Source: Aedes albopictus (lineage: Eukaryota; Arthropoda; Insecta; Diptera; Culicidae). Taken from it: a DNA stretch of 64,000 nt. Positions 1 to 9,991 of the stretch are shown one piece after another (position 1 is the stretch's first letter; each line of letters starts with the position of its first letter). Where the stretch lies: assembly GCF_035046485.1 (NCBI RefSeq), contig NC_085138.1, positions 426,919,265-426,983,264 on the forward strand, written 5' to 3'. The position numbers were made by a program, and so were the translations under genes. The notes under the pieces were generated by a model. It saw only the letters and a list, made by a program, of their open reading frames with translations. It searched no databases and had not been told where the DNA came from.

Positions 1-1326
1 GATCTGCTGATTCACCGCTGCGTGGGGGATGAAGCGGCGGTAAAAGTTGACCGTGCCCAGGAATCGCTTCAATTGCTTCGCGACGACTGGCTGCGGGAAG
101 TTCAGAATTGCTTCGACCTTTTCTGGTGTTGGTTGAATGCCATCCGGGGTGACGAGGTGCGCTAGGAATACTACCTGGGATTGACCAATTTGGCACTTGC
201 TAGCGTTGATGGTCAAGCCGTTTGCTCTGAGCCACTCAAACACTAGCCGAAGATGCTCCCTGTGTTGCTCGATGGTGTCGGATGCGATGCAAAGGTCGTC
301 GACGTAGGGGAAAACAAAGTCGAGATCGCCCAAAATGTCGTGGAGATGCCTCTGCAACGTTTGTCCGGCGTTCCGAAGACCGAACGCCATATACTGGAAT
401 TCGAACAAATCGAAAGGCGTGGTAATCGCGGTTTTCGGAATGTCCTCGGGTGCAACGGGGATCTGGTGGTAGGCCCGTTGGAGATCGATGCACGAAAACA
501 CCTTTTTGTTGTGGAGGATGTTGGAAAAATCCTGGATGTGCGGTATTGGGTACCGGTCGGGAACCGTAATGGCGTTTAGGTTCCTGTAATCCCCACAAGG
601 ACGCCATTTTCCGTTGGACTTCTTGACCATGTGCAGGGGGCTGGCCCAAGAACTCTTAGAAGGACGGCAAATACCTTGTTCCATCAAAAACCTGAACTCA
701 GCTTTCGCTTCGTTCAGCTTATCGAGTGGCAGTCGACGAGGACGGGAGAAAACGGGTTGCCCTGTGGTAATAATTTGATGGACCGTGCTGGCTTTCGTGG
801 GACGGTGGTTCATGTTCAGGATGGTGATGTCCTGGAATTCCTTGAGGATATCGGCAAAAGGCGAGTTCACATCGAAGGTGGTGATTGTTGGTTCGGAAAC
901 GGCTTTGATGTTGCTGATTTCCAGGCTGGTTTGGTTGTCGATCAGCTTGCTCCGCTTGAGGTCCACCAGCAGATCATAGTGCTTCAAAAAATCGGCTCCG
1001 ATGATCGGTGACTTGACATCAGCGATGGTGAAAACCCAAACGAAGGGACGACGAAGGCCAATATCGATAGTGAGACGTTTGGTACCGTACGTTTGGATTG
1101 CGCTCCCGTTGGCGGCGAAAAGTTGGTTGGATTTCTCAGGGTGGAGGAGTTCACGCGGAGACGGGGGAACAACAGAAATATCGGCACCGGTGTCAATGAG
1201 ATACTGCTGGGAGGTTTTCTGATCGTGGACGTGTATTCTTCGGATATTCAGGGGTTCGTGCAGGTCAAGGCTGGTTATTTCGGAGTTATTTATTGGTTCG
1301 GGCAACAGCTCGGCCTTTAGTTTTTT
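1..1326 (-). CDS. pol: Pol polyprotein (protease and reverse transcriptase), partial
   Basis: Open reading frame in the -1 frame relative to gag, entered at the A AAA AAC heptamer and still open at base 1. The aspartic protease active site [12 protein letters not shown] lies at about 1165-1200, with a downstream PIIGADFL motif. The reverse transcriptase follows: [43 protein letters not shown], then [15 protein letters not shown] and the catalytic [11 protein letters not shown] with YVDD at 295-306. The last visible part is [13 protein letters not shown], leading towards the RNase H connection. RNase H and integrase lie beyond the window. No internal stop was seen. Confidence 0.88.
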
Positions 1327-2225
1327 TCGGGACGAGTGTACACGTGCATCTTGTTGTCGTAGAAAATGCATGGGATGTTTTGATTCTCACCTTTTTGTTT
1401 TTCGCTCTTCTTTGCCAGCACTCCATGGCGGTAGTGGAACCAGCAAATCCAGCGGCGAGGGGCCCTCGGTCGGGATGGTTCGCGTCGACCGGGTGAACGT
1501 TGTCGATTGCGGCTTGCTGAACGTCCTCGGCTTCGGGGGTTTCCGGAGAACGCTTCCTCCAGTCGGCGAGAAAGTTGTTCGATGCGCTGCTCCAAGCTTG
1601 CGATGGTCGATTGCTCGGCTGATTTGATCACCGAAATTTCGTTGTGAGGGGCCTCCATAATTTTATCGGCGACTTTCGCCTGTTCGTCGAGCGGGGCGGA
1701 CGGCATCGAAGCGATGATCGAACGGACGGTACTGGGCAAAGCACGGAGCCACAGGTTCGAGAGCACCGTGTCCGTACAACCATCTCCGCCCAGACGTTGC
1801 ATTTCGGAGAGCAAAACACTCGGCTTGCGGTCACCAAGCGTCATTCCGGACAGCAGGCTCGAAAAACGCTGCATTTCCGATGGTCGGAAATGTTCCATGA
1901 TGGCCGCTTTGAGCGTTTCATAGCGGTCATTGTTCACTGCTTCGTTACACTTGGCAATGGCGGTGTGAACAAATTTTGCACGTGGTCCAAGAGCCACAAT
2001 CACTGCGTAAAACTTTTGCCTGTCTTGTTTGATTTGGTTCACACTAAACGCGGCTTCCAGGCAAATGAACCAAGTGTCCACGTCGTCCGGATCGAAATCG
2101 GGGTAATTAATTTTCGCGATCACTGTTTGCGACGCCACTGACGAGCCACTCGGGGCGCCGTCTTCACTTTGTTCACTTTTTGTCGCACCACCGCCATTGC
2201 CAATTTTCGGCGTTTCTTCAACCAT
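1317..2225 (-). CDS. gag: Gag polyprotein of the CsRn1-like retrotransposon
   Basis: 302 residues. Gag forms the intracellular particle that packages element RNA. An acidic N-terminal part (about 1-40) is followed by a capsid-like helical region (about 40-190: [20 protein letters not shown], then [15 protein letters not shown]). A coiled-coil-like stretch covers about 195-225 ([20 protein letters not shown]), and an Arg/Ser-rich basic segment about 230-262. The C-terminal finger [14 protein letters not shown] has Ser where CsRn1-type Gags usually have the third Cys, which may weaken nucleic-acid binding. Gag ends GAA AAA AAC TAA, placing a frameshift heptamer directly before the stop. The start ATG is the first in the frame and follows the PBS by about 135 nt. 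Confidence 0.85.
   Translation of the reverse strand: MVEETPKIGNGGGATKSEQSEDGAPSGSSVASQTVIAKINYPDFDPDDVDTWFICLEAAFSVNQIKQDRQKFYAVIVALGPRAKFVHTAIAKCNEAVNNDRYETLKAAIMEHFRPSEMQRFSSLLSGMTLGDRKPSVLLSEMQRLGGDGCTDTVLSNLWLRALPSTVRSIIASMPSAPLDEQAKVADKIMEAPHNEISVIKSAEQSTIASLEQRIEQLSRRLEEAFSGNPRSRGRSASRNRQRSPGRREPSRPRAPRRWICWFHYRHGVLAKKSEKQKGENQNIPCIFYDNKMHVYTRPEKN
1320..1326 (-). promoter_or_regulatory. -1 ribosomal frameshift heptamer A AAA AAC
   Basis: In the gag frame the codons are GAA AAA AAC TAA. Slipping back one base enters the pol frame (AAA AAA CTA AAG), which is open to the window edge. The placement, directly before the stop, is the same as in the large element at 18351-18357. Confidence 0.7.
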
Positions 2226-2360
2226 GGTTGGTTCACAGGTTCACACGCGTGGTTTCGGGTCGAAATATTCACTTTCGCGGGGAATATTGCGCGGTTTCTT
2301 CTACGCGAATCGCAATTTGCGGTTTTAAAATCACTTTCGAAGCGAAACTATAACTTTTTT

Positions 2361-2375
2361 CCGTCGGGGTCACCA
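2361..2375 (-). other. primer binding site, TGGTGACCCCGACGG
   Basis: Begins with TGG, complementary to the CCA end of a tRNA, and lies one or two bases inside the LTR. The tRNA was not identified. Confidence 0.7.
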
Positions 2376-2376
2376 A

Positions 2377-2667
2377 ATTTTGGGGTCCTTTCGGATTCAC
2401 GCTTGAGCGGGAGAAGATGATTAACGCGTGTTCTATCTTCTGTGGTCGGTTTATTACTCAAGCATATGTACAGTTATTTACAGAAGGTTGCTCGGTGGCT
2501 TCACTAGTGTGTGGTGTGCTGGTGTGTACCTAACGATCTTGGATCGGTTGTGTTTATGTGTGTGGTTCCGAGATCGGGTTGGCGTGTGGTACATAGAATG
2601 TGTTTAGGAAGAGAGTGAGTTACCTGACTGGTGATGATGATTGTTCCGTGTTGCCAGGATCGCCACA
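2377..2667 (-). repeat. 5' LTR of the CsRn1-like element
   Basis: On the minus strand the LTR starts TGTGGCGATCC and ends just before a TGGTGACC primer site. An AATAAA polyadenylation signal lies at 2450-2455. The length of about 290 bp is inferred from the TG start and the PBS, because the partner LTR is not in the window; the inner edge could be off by a few bases. Confidence 0.65.
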
Positions 2668-3454
2668 GGTACGATATTTCCCATACAAGTCATCCTCCAA
2701 AAGTTGCATGCAAGTTTTCATACTAACATAAAATGCTTAAATCTATCAAATTTGAATAGGTAAAACGAAATATTTTGCATGAGTCGTTAATTTAGATGTT
2801 AATTGACCAATTAACCTTTTGATTGCCTAAAAAAAATATTTCATTGCTTAATGGCTTGCAGTCAAAAAAGCCTAAAATCGCATATTTTGCCCTTTAAATT
2901 GAGGTATAGCTCAAAATTGTGACGTGTTAGAGCAAATTTGAGCCCGGATTCGGATCCAGCGGCCCAAAATCCTTCGGAGACACATTAGTTTGCTCTTGAG
3001 ACAAAAAAAATGTTGCGCTGTGTTATCTGTAAAGACTCTGAGAAGCAGTTAATATCTAAAATCAACATAATCATAGATTCAATGTTTTTAAGGCGTTTTA
3101 ACGTCACAAATGCGGTTATAAATGCACAAAGGACATTTATGAAAAGAGTTCAGATAAAATATATACTATGTTTCAAATAGTTGACTTTAGAGATCCATTC
3201 ATTTGTAGCAGTGTGATGAGGCCACAAACTGCTCTACGAAAACATGATCAAACTATTATTGTTCCGGGGTTAGATCGTCGGATTGGTCCCATAACGGTAA
3301 CTAGGCATATTATGTAATCATTTACAAACAGAGAAATGTAAAAAAATGTTGACGAAAAGAGATTCCGTTTTTAGCACGGTTCCGGTTTTGGCAACTGAAA
3401 ATATTGTTGCCAAAATCGGAACCCCACTGTATTTGCAATAGAGTGCTATACATA
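2668..3454. other. AT-rich DNA without recognised gene
   Basis: No coding pattern seen. The only structure found is the hairpin at 3378-3423. Confidence 0.6.
3378..3423. repeat. 18-bp inverted repeat hairpin
   Basis: GGTTCCGGTTTTGGCAAC at 3378-3395 is the inverse of 3406-3423 with one mismatch, around a 10-nt loop. It lies just upstream of the Tc1/mariner-like element; function unknown. Confidence 0.7.
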
Positions 3455-4402
3455 CACCGTGTCCAATAAGTTCTCATACAAAATACAAATTTAGAACATA
3501 TAATTTTATTTCTCATCTGTTATTAATATTTTCAAAATGAATGCATGTATTGAAGGGCCACATAATACTGATTCAATAAAGCATACGGTTTAGAATAACG
3601 ATATTTTTTGTTTGTTTTTAGAAGCCTAGTAGTACACTTCCGTTTTCTGAAATCCGTTTGCTCCGGCACGCATGAAAAATGTTCGAAAAGTTTTTCATTC
3701 TACGGTAGCTAAATAGAGTCCATAAGGTTAAATTTTGAGTTTTTATCCCCAGTATTGTACCAAATGTATATACTAAGGTTAAATTTAAGAAATTTCAGTG
3801 ATGATATGGTAAAAAATTTCCAAGTAAGCTCAACTTGGGCTGATTTCCTTGAAAATTACCGTTATATTAAAGATAAACATCATAAAACGTAAATTTTGAA
3901 CAAAATTTACCACAACAGGAACACAAGCATGTTTTAGAAGTGAGAATAATGTGAATCAACAAGATAATATGCAGCCATGCTTCTTTAACACAACAAATTT
4001 AATTAAAACAGGTAGATGGACATTTTTGTTTAATTTACGATTTATTTTATACATATAAAACGGCTTCGTACTTCACCAATACAGAATGTTATATTTCTTC
4101 TCTTCTGGTCATAGTTGCTACTAGCAATGGCGAGGACAGCAACCTAATTTGTTTCAACCTAAAACCTTTACCCGTTAAAAAGACACAAAATACAAATGAA
4201 ATGACGTGCGTGCCAGCTGAAATGGACTTACGACACTTAAGCGATCAACAGAGAAGGATAAAGGACAATTAATTCCAAATCATATGCTGTATTTGATCAA
4301 TGTTAGTTGGCCTTTCGATAAATACACTTACTTTGAAAATCCTAATTACAGATGAGAAATGAATTCAATTTGATTTTGTATGAGAACTTCTTGGACACGG
4401 TG
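3455..4402. mobile_element. Tc1/mariner-like element, non-autonomous (948 bp)
   Basis: The ends are inverted repeats starting CACCGTGTCCAA, matching at 29 of 30 outer bases and still similar about 85 bp inward. TA dinucleotides flank both ends (3453-3454 and 4403-4404), as expected for Tc1/mariner insertion. No transposase reading frame is visible inside, so it would have to be mobilised in trans. The superfamily call rests only on the TA duplication and TIR form. Confidence 0.72.
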
Positions 4403-4596
4403 TAAATTGCATGATCTTTATGTGAAGGTGTTGCTTCTTATGTCTTGCGAGTTTCATCCAGACAAATTCGATCTCACTGTAAGGTCGACTCCAGTGTTCG
4501 CAAACTTCAGGAAGCTTGTTCGGTTTATGTTGCTGAGCTGGCAGCAATTAACTTCTCTTTGAGGATGATTTTCAACATGCCCGCAGACCATTTCTT

Positions 4597-4777
4597 TTTT
4601 TATATATCTGTATTAACGAGATTTTTAGCCCTAGGCTAGTTCATCTCGGGACCCACGTTTTACTTCCCTTCCGAAGGAAGAACCCACATTTTGTGGGTTT
4701 GTCGGGAGTGGGATTCGATCTCAGGTCCTCGGCGTGATAGTCAAGTGTTCTAACCATCACACCAGGGCCACTCCAGT
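4597..4777 (-). mobile_element. tRNA-derived SINE (Feilai-like)
   Basis: A 14-bp target duplication GCAGACCATTTCTT flanks it (4583-4596 and 4778-4791). On the minus strand a tRNA-like head carries an A box (4747-4759) and a B box (GATCGAATCC, 4711-4721). The tail contains GATGAACTAGCCTAGGGC and ends in an A-rich run. It sits inside the LINE RNase H domain. The Feilai name is by recollection of the tail. Confidence 0.85.
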
Positions 4778-4968
4778 GCAGACCATTTCTTCATCTTTTC
4801 GGATAGTCTTAGTTCTATTGAGGCACTCCGGTCGATGAAACCTGTAAGCTGTAAGGTATGTATCTTACTTTCCTTTAAAAATAAGGGAGCAGATGGGTGC
4901 TCTGGTCGAAAGATCATACAAGATTACCTATGTATAAGGTCCCCTTACATCGCTCAATTTATGACAAT

Positions 4969-5411
4969 CAGTGGTGGAATTACTCTCATCATAAAGCAAT
5001 TCGCGAGTGTAAAGCCAACACAAGGTTTACTCACGATTCCGAGAGTAAACTAAACAGTGTGTGAGTTTATTCGCACCCGCCTGCTTCGTGAGTAAGAAGC
5101 AAAACAAAAACAGAAACACTCATGAGTTTTTATTCGTGAAGATATAGTGGAGGTGCGGGAAGTGCATTTTATTGTGGTTATATAGCAAATCTAGTGATTG
5201 TCCAACATAAACTAATGCTTTATGCTTCATTGATCCTGAAAAGCAGCATTGCCAGTCGTTAAAATGCGTTTTTCGTCAAAATGCAAAAAACTCACGAAGC
5301 TTCGCGAATCACATGCGAGTGCTTGTCTGCTTCGTTTACTCACGAATAAAGAATGGCGAGTATTCTCGGGCCCCTGTTTTTCGCTGCAATCTTCATCATT
5401 TTCCATCTCTG
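4969..5411. mobile_element. hAT-like non-autonomous element (443 bp)
   Basis: The 8-bp duplication ATGACAAT flanks it (4961-4968 and 5412-5419). The ends read CAGTGGTGGAA and, inverted, CAGAGATGGAA, matching the CAGnGRTGG style of hAT termini. Removing it rejoins the LINE RNase H frame. The interior repeats GCGAGT / CTCACG-type words. No transposase frame. Confidence 0.78.
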
Positions 5412-5642
5412 ATGACAATGAGAAGGCGGACTCTCTCGCGAGAGTGGGCGCACAGGACGCTAGACGCGCATTTACACAGAATTAATCTCGCGTTGAGCAA
5501 TATTTGTGCTAAGTGCGGTTCCGGTTATGATGACATCGACCACTTAGTTTGGCAGTGTCCGACTAATGACGCCTCCAGAGCTCTACTTTTGGATACCCTT
5601 GAGTCCCGAGGTAGACAACCTTTTGTTATTGTGATAGATGTT

Positions 5643-6747
5643 TTTGCCTTTCTCGTACACTAAGTGTACTGGAAAGGCTATAGGTTCATTCGACGCGGAA
5701 TCTGGTCCCATTGTTTCCTATTCAAAATGGTTCGGATCGGTTCAGCCGTTCCGGAGATATGGCCATTTAGGTGTTCCGAAACGGTACCCCAGGAAGGGAC
5801 CAGATATGAAAATGCATCAAACCTATGCATGCGACACATCAAACCACGGCATTTTCGATAACCTGATGAGCGGTAAGCAGAAAAATAGTCTAAGACCATA
5901 TCTGAACCGGTAGTGTTCCCGAACCGGTTCTGGGCGTCCCGCTGGAAGTGGTCAAAAATACAATTGAACCAAACCCATGCATGCATGCGACACATCAAAC
6001 CACGGCATTTTCGATGACCTGATGGACAATGAGCAGGAAAACCATCTCAGACCATATCTAAACCGGTAGTGTTCCGGAACCGGTTCAAGTCGTCCCGCTG
6101 GAAGTGGCCAAATATACAAGTGAACCAAACCCATGCATGCGGCACATCAAACAGCGGCATTTCCGATAATCTAATGACAGGTTAGCAGGAAAACAGTATC
6201 AGACCATATCTGAACCGGTAGTGCTCCGGAGCCGGTTCCGGGGGTCCCTCCGGAAGTGGCCAGATATAAAAGTGAACCAAACCCATGCATGCGACACATC
6301 AAATCACGGCTTTTAGAATACCCTGATGGCCGGTTATTAAGGAAGTAGGCTCAGACTACATTGGAGACTGCCAGTTGTATTGCGGAACCAGTTCCGGGTG
6401 TCTCGTCGGAAATCGCCTTATATAAAAGTGAAACAAACCCATGCATACGACACATCAGAGCGGGGATTTTTTGATAACTTAATGAAAGGTTAGCAAGAAA
6501 CTAGTCTCCGAGCATATCTGAACCGGTAGTGTTCCGGAACCGGTTCCGGATGTCCCACCGGAAGTGTCCAAAAATAAAAGCGAACCGAACCTATGCATGC
6601 GACACACCAAATCGCGGATTTTTCAATAACCAGTTTGTCAGCAAAATGTCTCAGACGCACATTTGGGAGAACCGGTAGTGTTGAAGAACAGGTAACGAGT
6701 GCCCGCCGGAAATGGTAAAATATAGAAGTAAACCAAAATCATGCATG
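5643..6747. repeat. Dispersed satellite, about 150-160-bp monomers, about 7 copies
   Basis: The unit includes CATGCATGCGACACATCAAA, then TTTTCGATAACCTGATG, then GAACCGGTAGTGTTCCGGAA and a GTCCCGCCGGAAGTGG segment. It recurs near 5829, 5989, 6140, 6291, 6450 and 6599 with growing divergence. It starts with a GCCTTTCTCGTACACTAAGT module that also occurs at 39519. Here about 190 bp of that module, including a TG microsatellite, is missing compared with 39519. Confidence 0.85.
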
Positions 6748-7019
6748 AGGCCATCCATTAAGTACGTCACGATCCTAGGGGGAGAGGGGGTTGTAAAAGT
6801 GTGACAAGCTATTTTAACCCTCGAGCAGTCGCGTCTTTAGCCACCCTCAGCGACACTACGCACACGCTTTGTACTACAAGTGAGCTTTTTTCATGGTGCG
6901 TGTACTCAGTACACGACGCGACCGCTCCCGGGTTAAGTATAGGAAAAACCCGTACCAAGAGGGGAGGGGGAGCTTCGAAAATTCCCAATTTCAGCGTGAC
7001 GTACTTAATGGATGCTCCC
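6748..7019. mobile_element. MITE inserted in the satellite
   Basis: Terminal inverted repeats share CATCCATTAAGTACGTCACG at both ends (near 6752-6771 and 6995-7014). Satellite sequence (CATGCATG... then CATCAA..CGCGGC) resumes on both sides, so it landed in a monomer. G-rich runs lie just inside both ends. Confidence 0.7.
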
Positions 7020-8814
7020 CATCAATTCGCGGCTTTTTAGGCAACCTGAAAATAAAATAGCCATATACAATATTTGGGACAACCAGTGGTGCCATGGAAT
7101 CGGTTCCAGGTGTCCGCCGGAAATGGTCAAACGTAAAATTGAACCAAACCCAAGCATGCGGCACTTAAAATAGTAAAATTATGAAAGTGAACAAAACCAA
7201 TGTTCTGCTATTCTATTCTGCTATTATCAACGCATCCCCTGGCTTTCGCCCATCTGTGATGTCTTTTCACTGGGCAATACGTCTACCAATTGATGTTTAT
7301 GGGCTTGCCGGACCAAGTCATGTAGCTAAGCCAAACACCCCACCTACAACTGTTGGGTAGGCACCATTGTCCCGCCCACTGGTCTTTTACAGCTAGTTGT
7401 AGGTGCATGTGTGCGTGTAAGTATTGGAGTGTGTGTGTGTTAGTGTTGGTGTATTGTAGACGCCAACTCGCTCTAATCCACTCTGATTGCTAACACCCTA
7501 TTGAACCATTACCCTTAAATTTGGCAATCTATGAAATATAATGAGTTAAACGCCTGTAACCAACAGTCAGTTAAATCAAACAAGGAATATTAGTATTAAA
7601 GCGAAGATACAACGAAGCAACGCCCCGAACCTCGAGAGCACAAACTCCAAGAACTAAATGACAGGCAGCGCCAATAAGTCGATCGACTGGCCACCATCAG
7701 TGAATAACCAATCAAGCAAACCCCCCAGCACAAACTGCCACCAGCTCTTCCGACCTGCGCCCAACAAATCCGAGGCACAGCCCAGCCTTAGCTTCACCTT
7801 AAAACCAAAATCTAGATTACAGAGCACAATACTTCCCAAGTAACCACGTAGCTCGAGCCGCAAATCACGCACAACACGGCACAAATAAGACAAACACTAC
7901 CCCGCCCGTACAATCGAAACCAACTTAGAGTAGAGAAGGGTCTCTTTCCACTCCAACCCGGACTCAACTGCACCCACAGGGCAGCGCACCTGACCCACAC
8001 CGCACTCATTCATGCATCACTGTCCGAGCCGCACGGTCACCTGGGTTGAATCTATCTGCATGACCTCGCCCAACCCATAACACAGAGTTAAAATCCCTCT
8101 CTTGCATTACAAAGTACTCCCTCTTCCCAAAAGTCTGTGCGTGGTATAAATGAGATCTTAAGGCTGAAGAAATCGTCACCACTACAACCGCCAACACTGA
8201 GCACTCAATGATGTCGGCCTTATCAACGACGACCCCCTCAGTCCCAAACCCAATTATCGCACACTACCCAAGTAACCACCCTGCACACACACACACACAC
8301 ACACACCGACACGCACCACCCCACACAAACCACCAAGGCCGAACAAAAGCGGAAAGCGGTGCCATCACTGCTGAATCACGACTTTTTCAGTATAATTCAG
8401 CAATCGTAGATCCATTCCTCGACCCTACTCAGCCCTAACGGTCCATAGCAATGCCTGTCAATATATGCGCCTCACACATGCAACCCCTACACCCTAACAG
8501 TATGGTCACTTGGGTATTCCTGGGTTTTGACATGACGGTCAGGGATCACAGCCATCAAAACGTTCCACACTCTATCAGGGCTTACGAACTGTAGACATGA
8601 TGATTTCTCAATAGTTTCAAGCTCTTTCGGACCTTCCGCTATGGGAGACCATCATGGCTAGCGGTGTTATGAAAGTGAACAAAACCAATGTTATCAATAA
8701 ATCAAATCATGGCTTTTTTGATAGCCTGGTAAACGTTGGGTAAGATTAAATGTGAAGAAATAGTCAAAGTCTTCATATATGTACAAGAGAATAAAATCGT
8801 AACCAAAGTAATAT
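7020..8814. other. No gene seen; satellite remnants, GT and CA microsatellites
   Basis: Decayed satellite pieces reach about 7190 and reappear at about 8670-8740. A TG-rich run lies at about 7426-7455 and an (AC)n run at about 8279-8305. The words CCCAAGTAACCAC at about 7836 and 8267 resemble the terminus of the element at 12134, so short element ends may be present. Short open frames here look like chance. Confidence 0.55.
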
Positions 8815-9078
8815 CACCGACGAACCGACGTGACAGCTAGAACAAATAAATTCAAATTTGTTGTCCCCGACGCCATGATGAAAAATAGCCGAACACTATC
8901 GCCACCTCTATAACGGCTCGCGATGATTTGATAGCTCGACACAAAACCCCCGTGTGTTCATATAGGAAACGGTTCGCGTCTGCGCTGATTTGACAGAAGC
9001 GATCGCTCGCTTCGCTGGTCGACCGTTAAATTAGGGGGGACAGTTTTGGATCGCCACTGTCACGTCGGTTCGTCGGTG
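8815..9078. mobile_element. MITE with perfect 22-bp terminal inverted repeats (264 bp)
   Basis: Both ends carry CACCGACGAACCGACGTGAC followed by AG, without mismatch (8815-8836 and 9057-9078). GTAATAT directly abuts both ends as a 7-bp direct duplication. No coding capacity. The perfect termini suggest recent activity. Confidence 0.82.
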
Positions 9079-9792
9079 GTAATATCATCAAACCACTCCT
9101 GTGGTGTTAATATAAAGTAGGATGGGAAAATTATAATGTGATCGCATCAACACTGAATAAAGTTTTTCCAATATTCTTTTGCGTCTAAAATTACTGTGCA
9201 CAATTTGGTTCATAAGGAGGTCAAGTTTTACATGAATCGTATTAAGCGTATAAGTGTTCTCAGGATCGGCTTATGTCGACGTAAAGATCATGAGTACATA
9301 TTCGACGAGAAAGGCACTAGCACCACTAGGTGGATTAATCTGGTTTTTTTTAATTTCTTTTTATTTGTGAATTTTAACTTAGGCTAATTCTTCACATGTG
9401 AGAGATGTGTTGGGGACCCGTGATGTCACATACATGGGATGTATTTTCGGCTTTCTTCGTTCTGCTCGTATAAAAGTTTAATTCGCTTGTGTTTTCTTCC
9501 CCAGTTTATTTCTTTGTTCTTGCCTTTTTTGTGTTGTTCCATCCGGCAGAAGAATAATCCACTCCCACTGCAATCTGGTATCCAATTGCTACAAAGACAA
9601 CGAACATGCCATCAAGATATAACTCCCGGATGAGTTTCAGAGAATCCTTACCCCCAATACTTTCCAAGTGATTAAAGACTATTATTGTGACATACTACCC
9701 TCGAGCTGTCACGAATACCCAGGCTCCGACCCATATCAACTATGGTATAAAAGAATGTAATCATATGCAAAACTGAATTTTGAAAAAAAAAA
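9079..9792. other. No gene seen; possible SINE tail
   Basis: About 9340-9425 on the minus strand resembles the SINE 3' tail at 4597 (GAATTAGCCTAAG followed by an A-rich end). The rest shows nothing recognisable. Confidence 0.45.
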
Positions 9793-9991
9793 GAATAAAC
9801 ATTCACGAGTATATATTCTTGTTAGTACTGAAATAATATCCTTCGTTTGGTAATTTTGCCAGTTACATGAAAACTTGAACATTATCAGTGATATTACTGA
9901 TAGGCAAATTCACGTGGAAACTAGTGCAATTAGTTGCAGTTAGGATATTATTTCAGTAGTAACAAGAAGATTAACTCGGTAATGTTTATTC
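9793..9991. mobile_element. Foldback MITE, about 50-bp arms (199 bp)
   Basis: The inner 27 bases of the arms (9816-9842 and 9942-9968, TTCTTGTTAGTACTGAAATA and on) match inverted at 26 positions. The outer parts begin GAATAAACATT at both ends. The centre is about 100 bp. No coding capacity. Confidence 0.75.

Larger units (their letters stand above)
1..2667 (-). mobile_element. Ty3/gypsy LTR retrotransposon, CsRn1-like, 5' part only
   Basis: Read on the minus strand, the order is LTR (2667-2377), primer binding site, gag and pol, and pol runs off the window at base 1. The Gag tail has a CWFHYRHG motif followed by a lone PC, which resembles the unusual CHCC-type Gag finger of the CsRn1 clade; the clade call is inferred from that and from the small gag. 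The 3' LTR lies outside the window, so age and target duplication cannot be judged. Gag and the visible pol are open, so this copy may have been intact. Confidence 0.85.
4440..5642 (+). pseudogene. LINE ORF2 3' end (RNase H and C-terminal zinc motif), split by two insertions
   Basis: Remnant of a non-LTR retrotransposon of a group with an RNase H domain (I/Jockey-like). About 4500-4596 encodes CSVYVAELAAINFSLRM with the RNase H Glu. The frame resumes after the SINE as ADHFFIFSDSLSSIEAL (RNase H Asp) and after the hAT-like element as NEKADSLARVGAQDARR. A frameshift or small deletion near 5460 follows. The last part carries CAKCGSGYDDIDHLVWQCP, the C-terminal CCHC-like motif of such LINEs, at about 5510-5565. 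One stop at about 4940 and the shift show decay. The upstream part is lost. Confidence 0.8.

Noticed and set aside
1644..2141. 165-codon plus-strand frame opposite the CsRn1-like gag
   Set aside because: Antisense shadow of gag with no motif.
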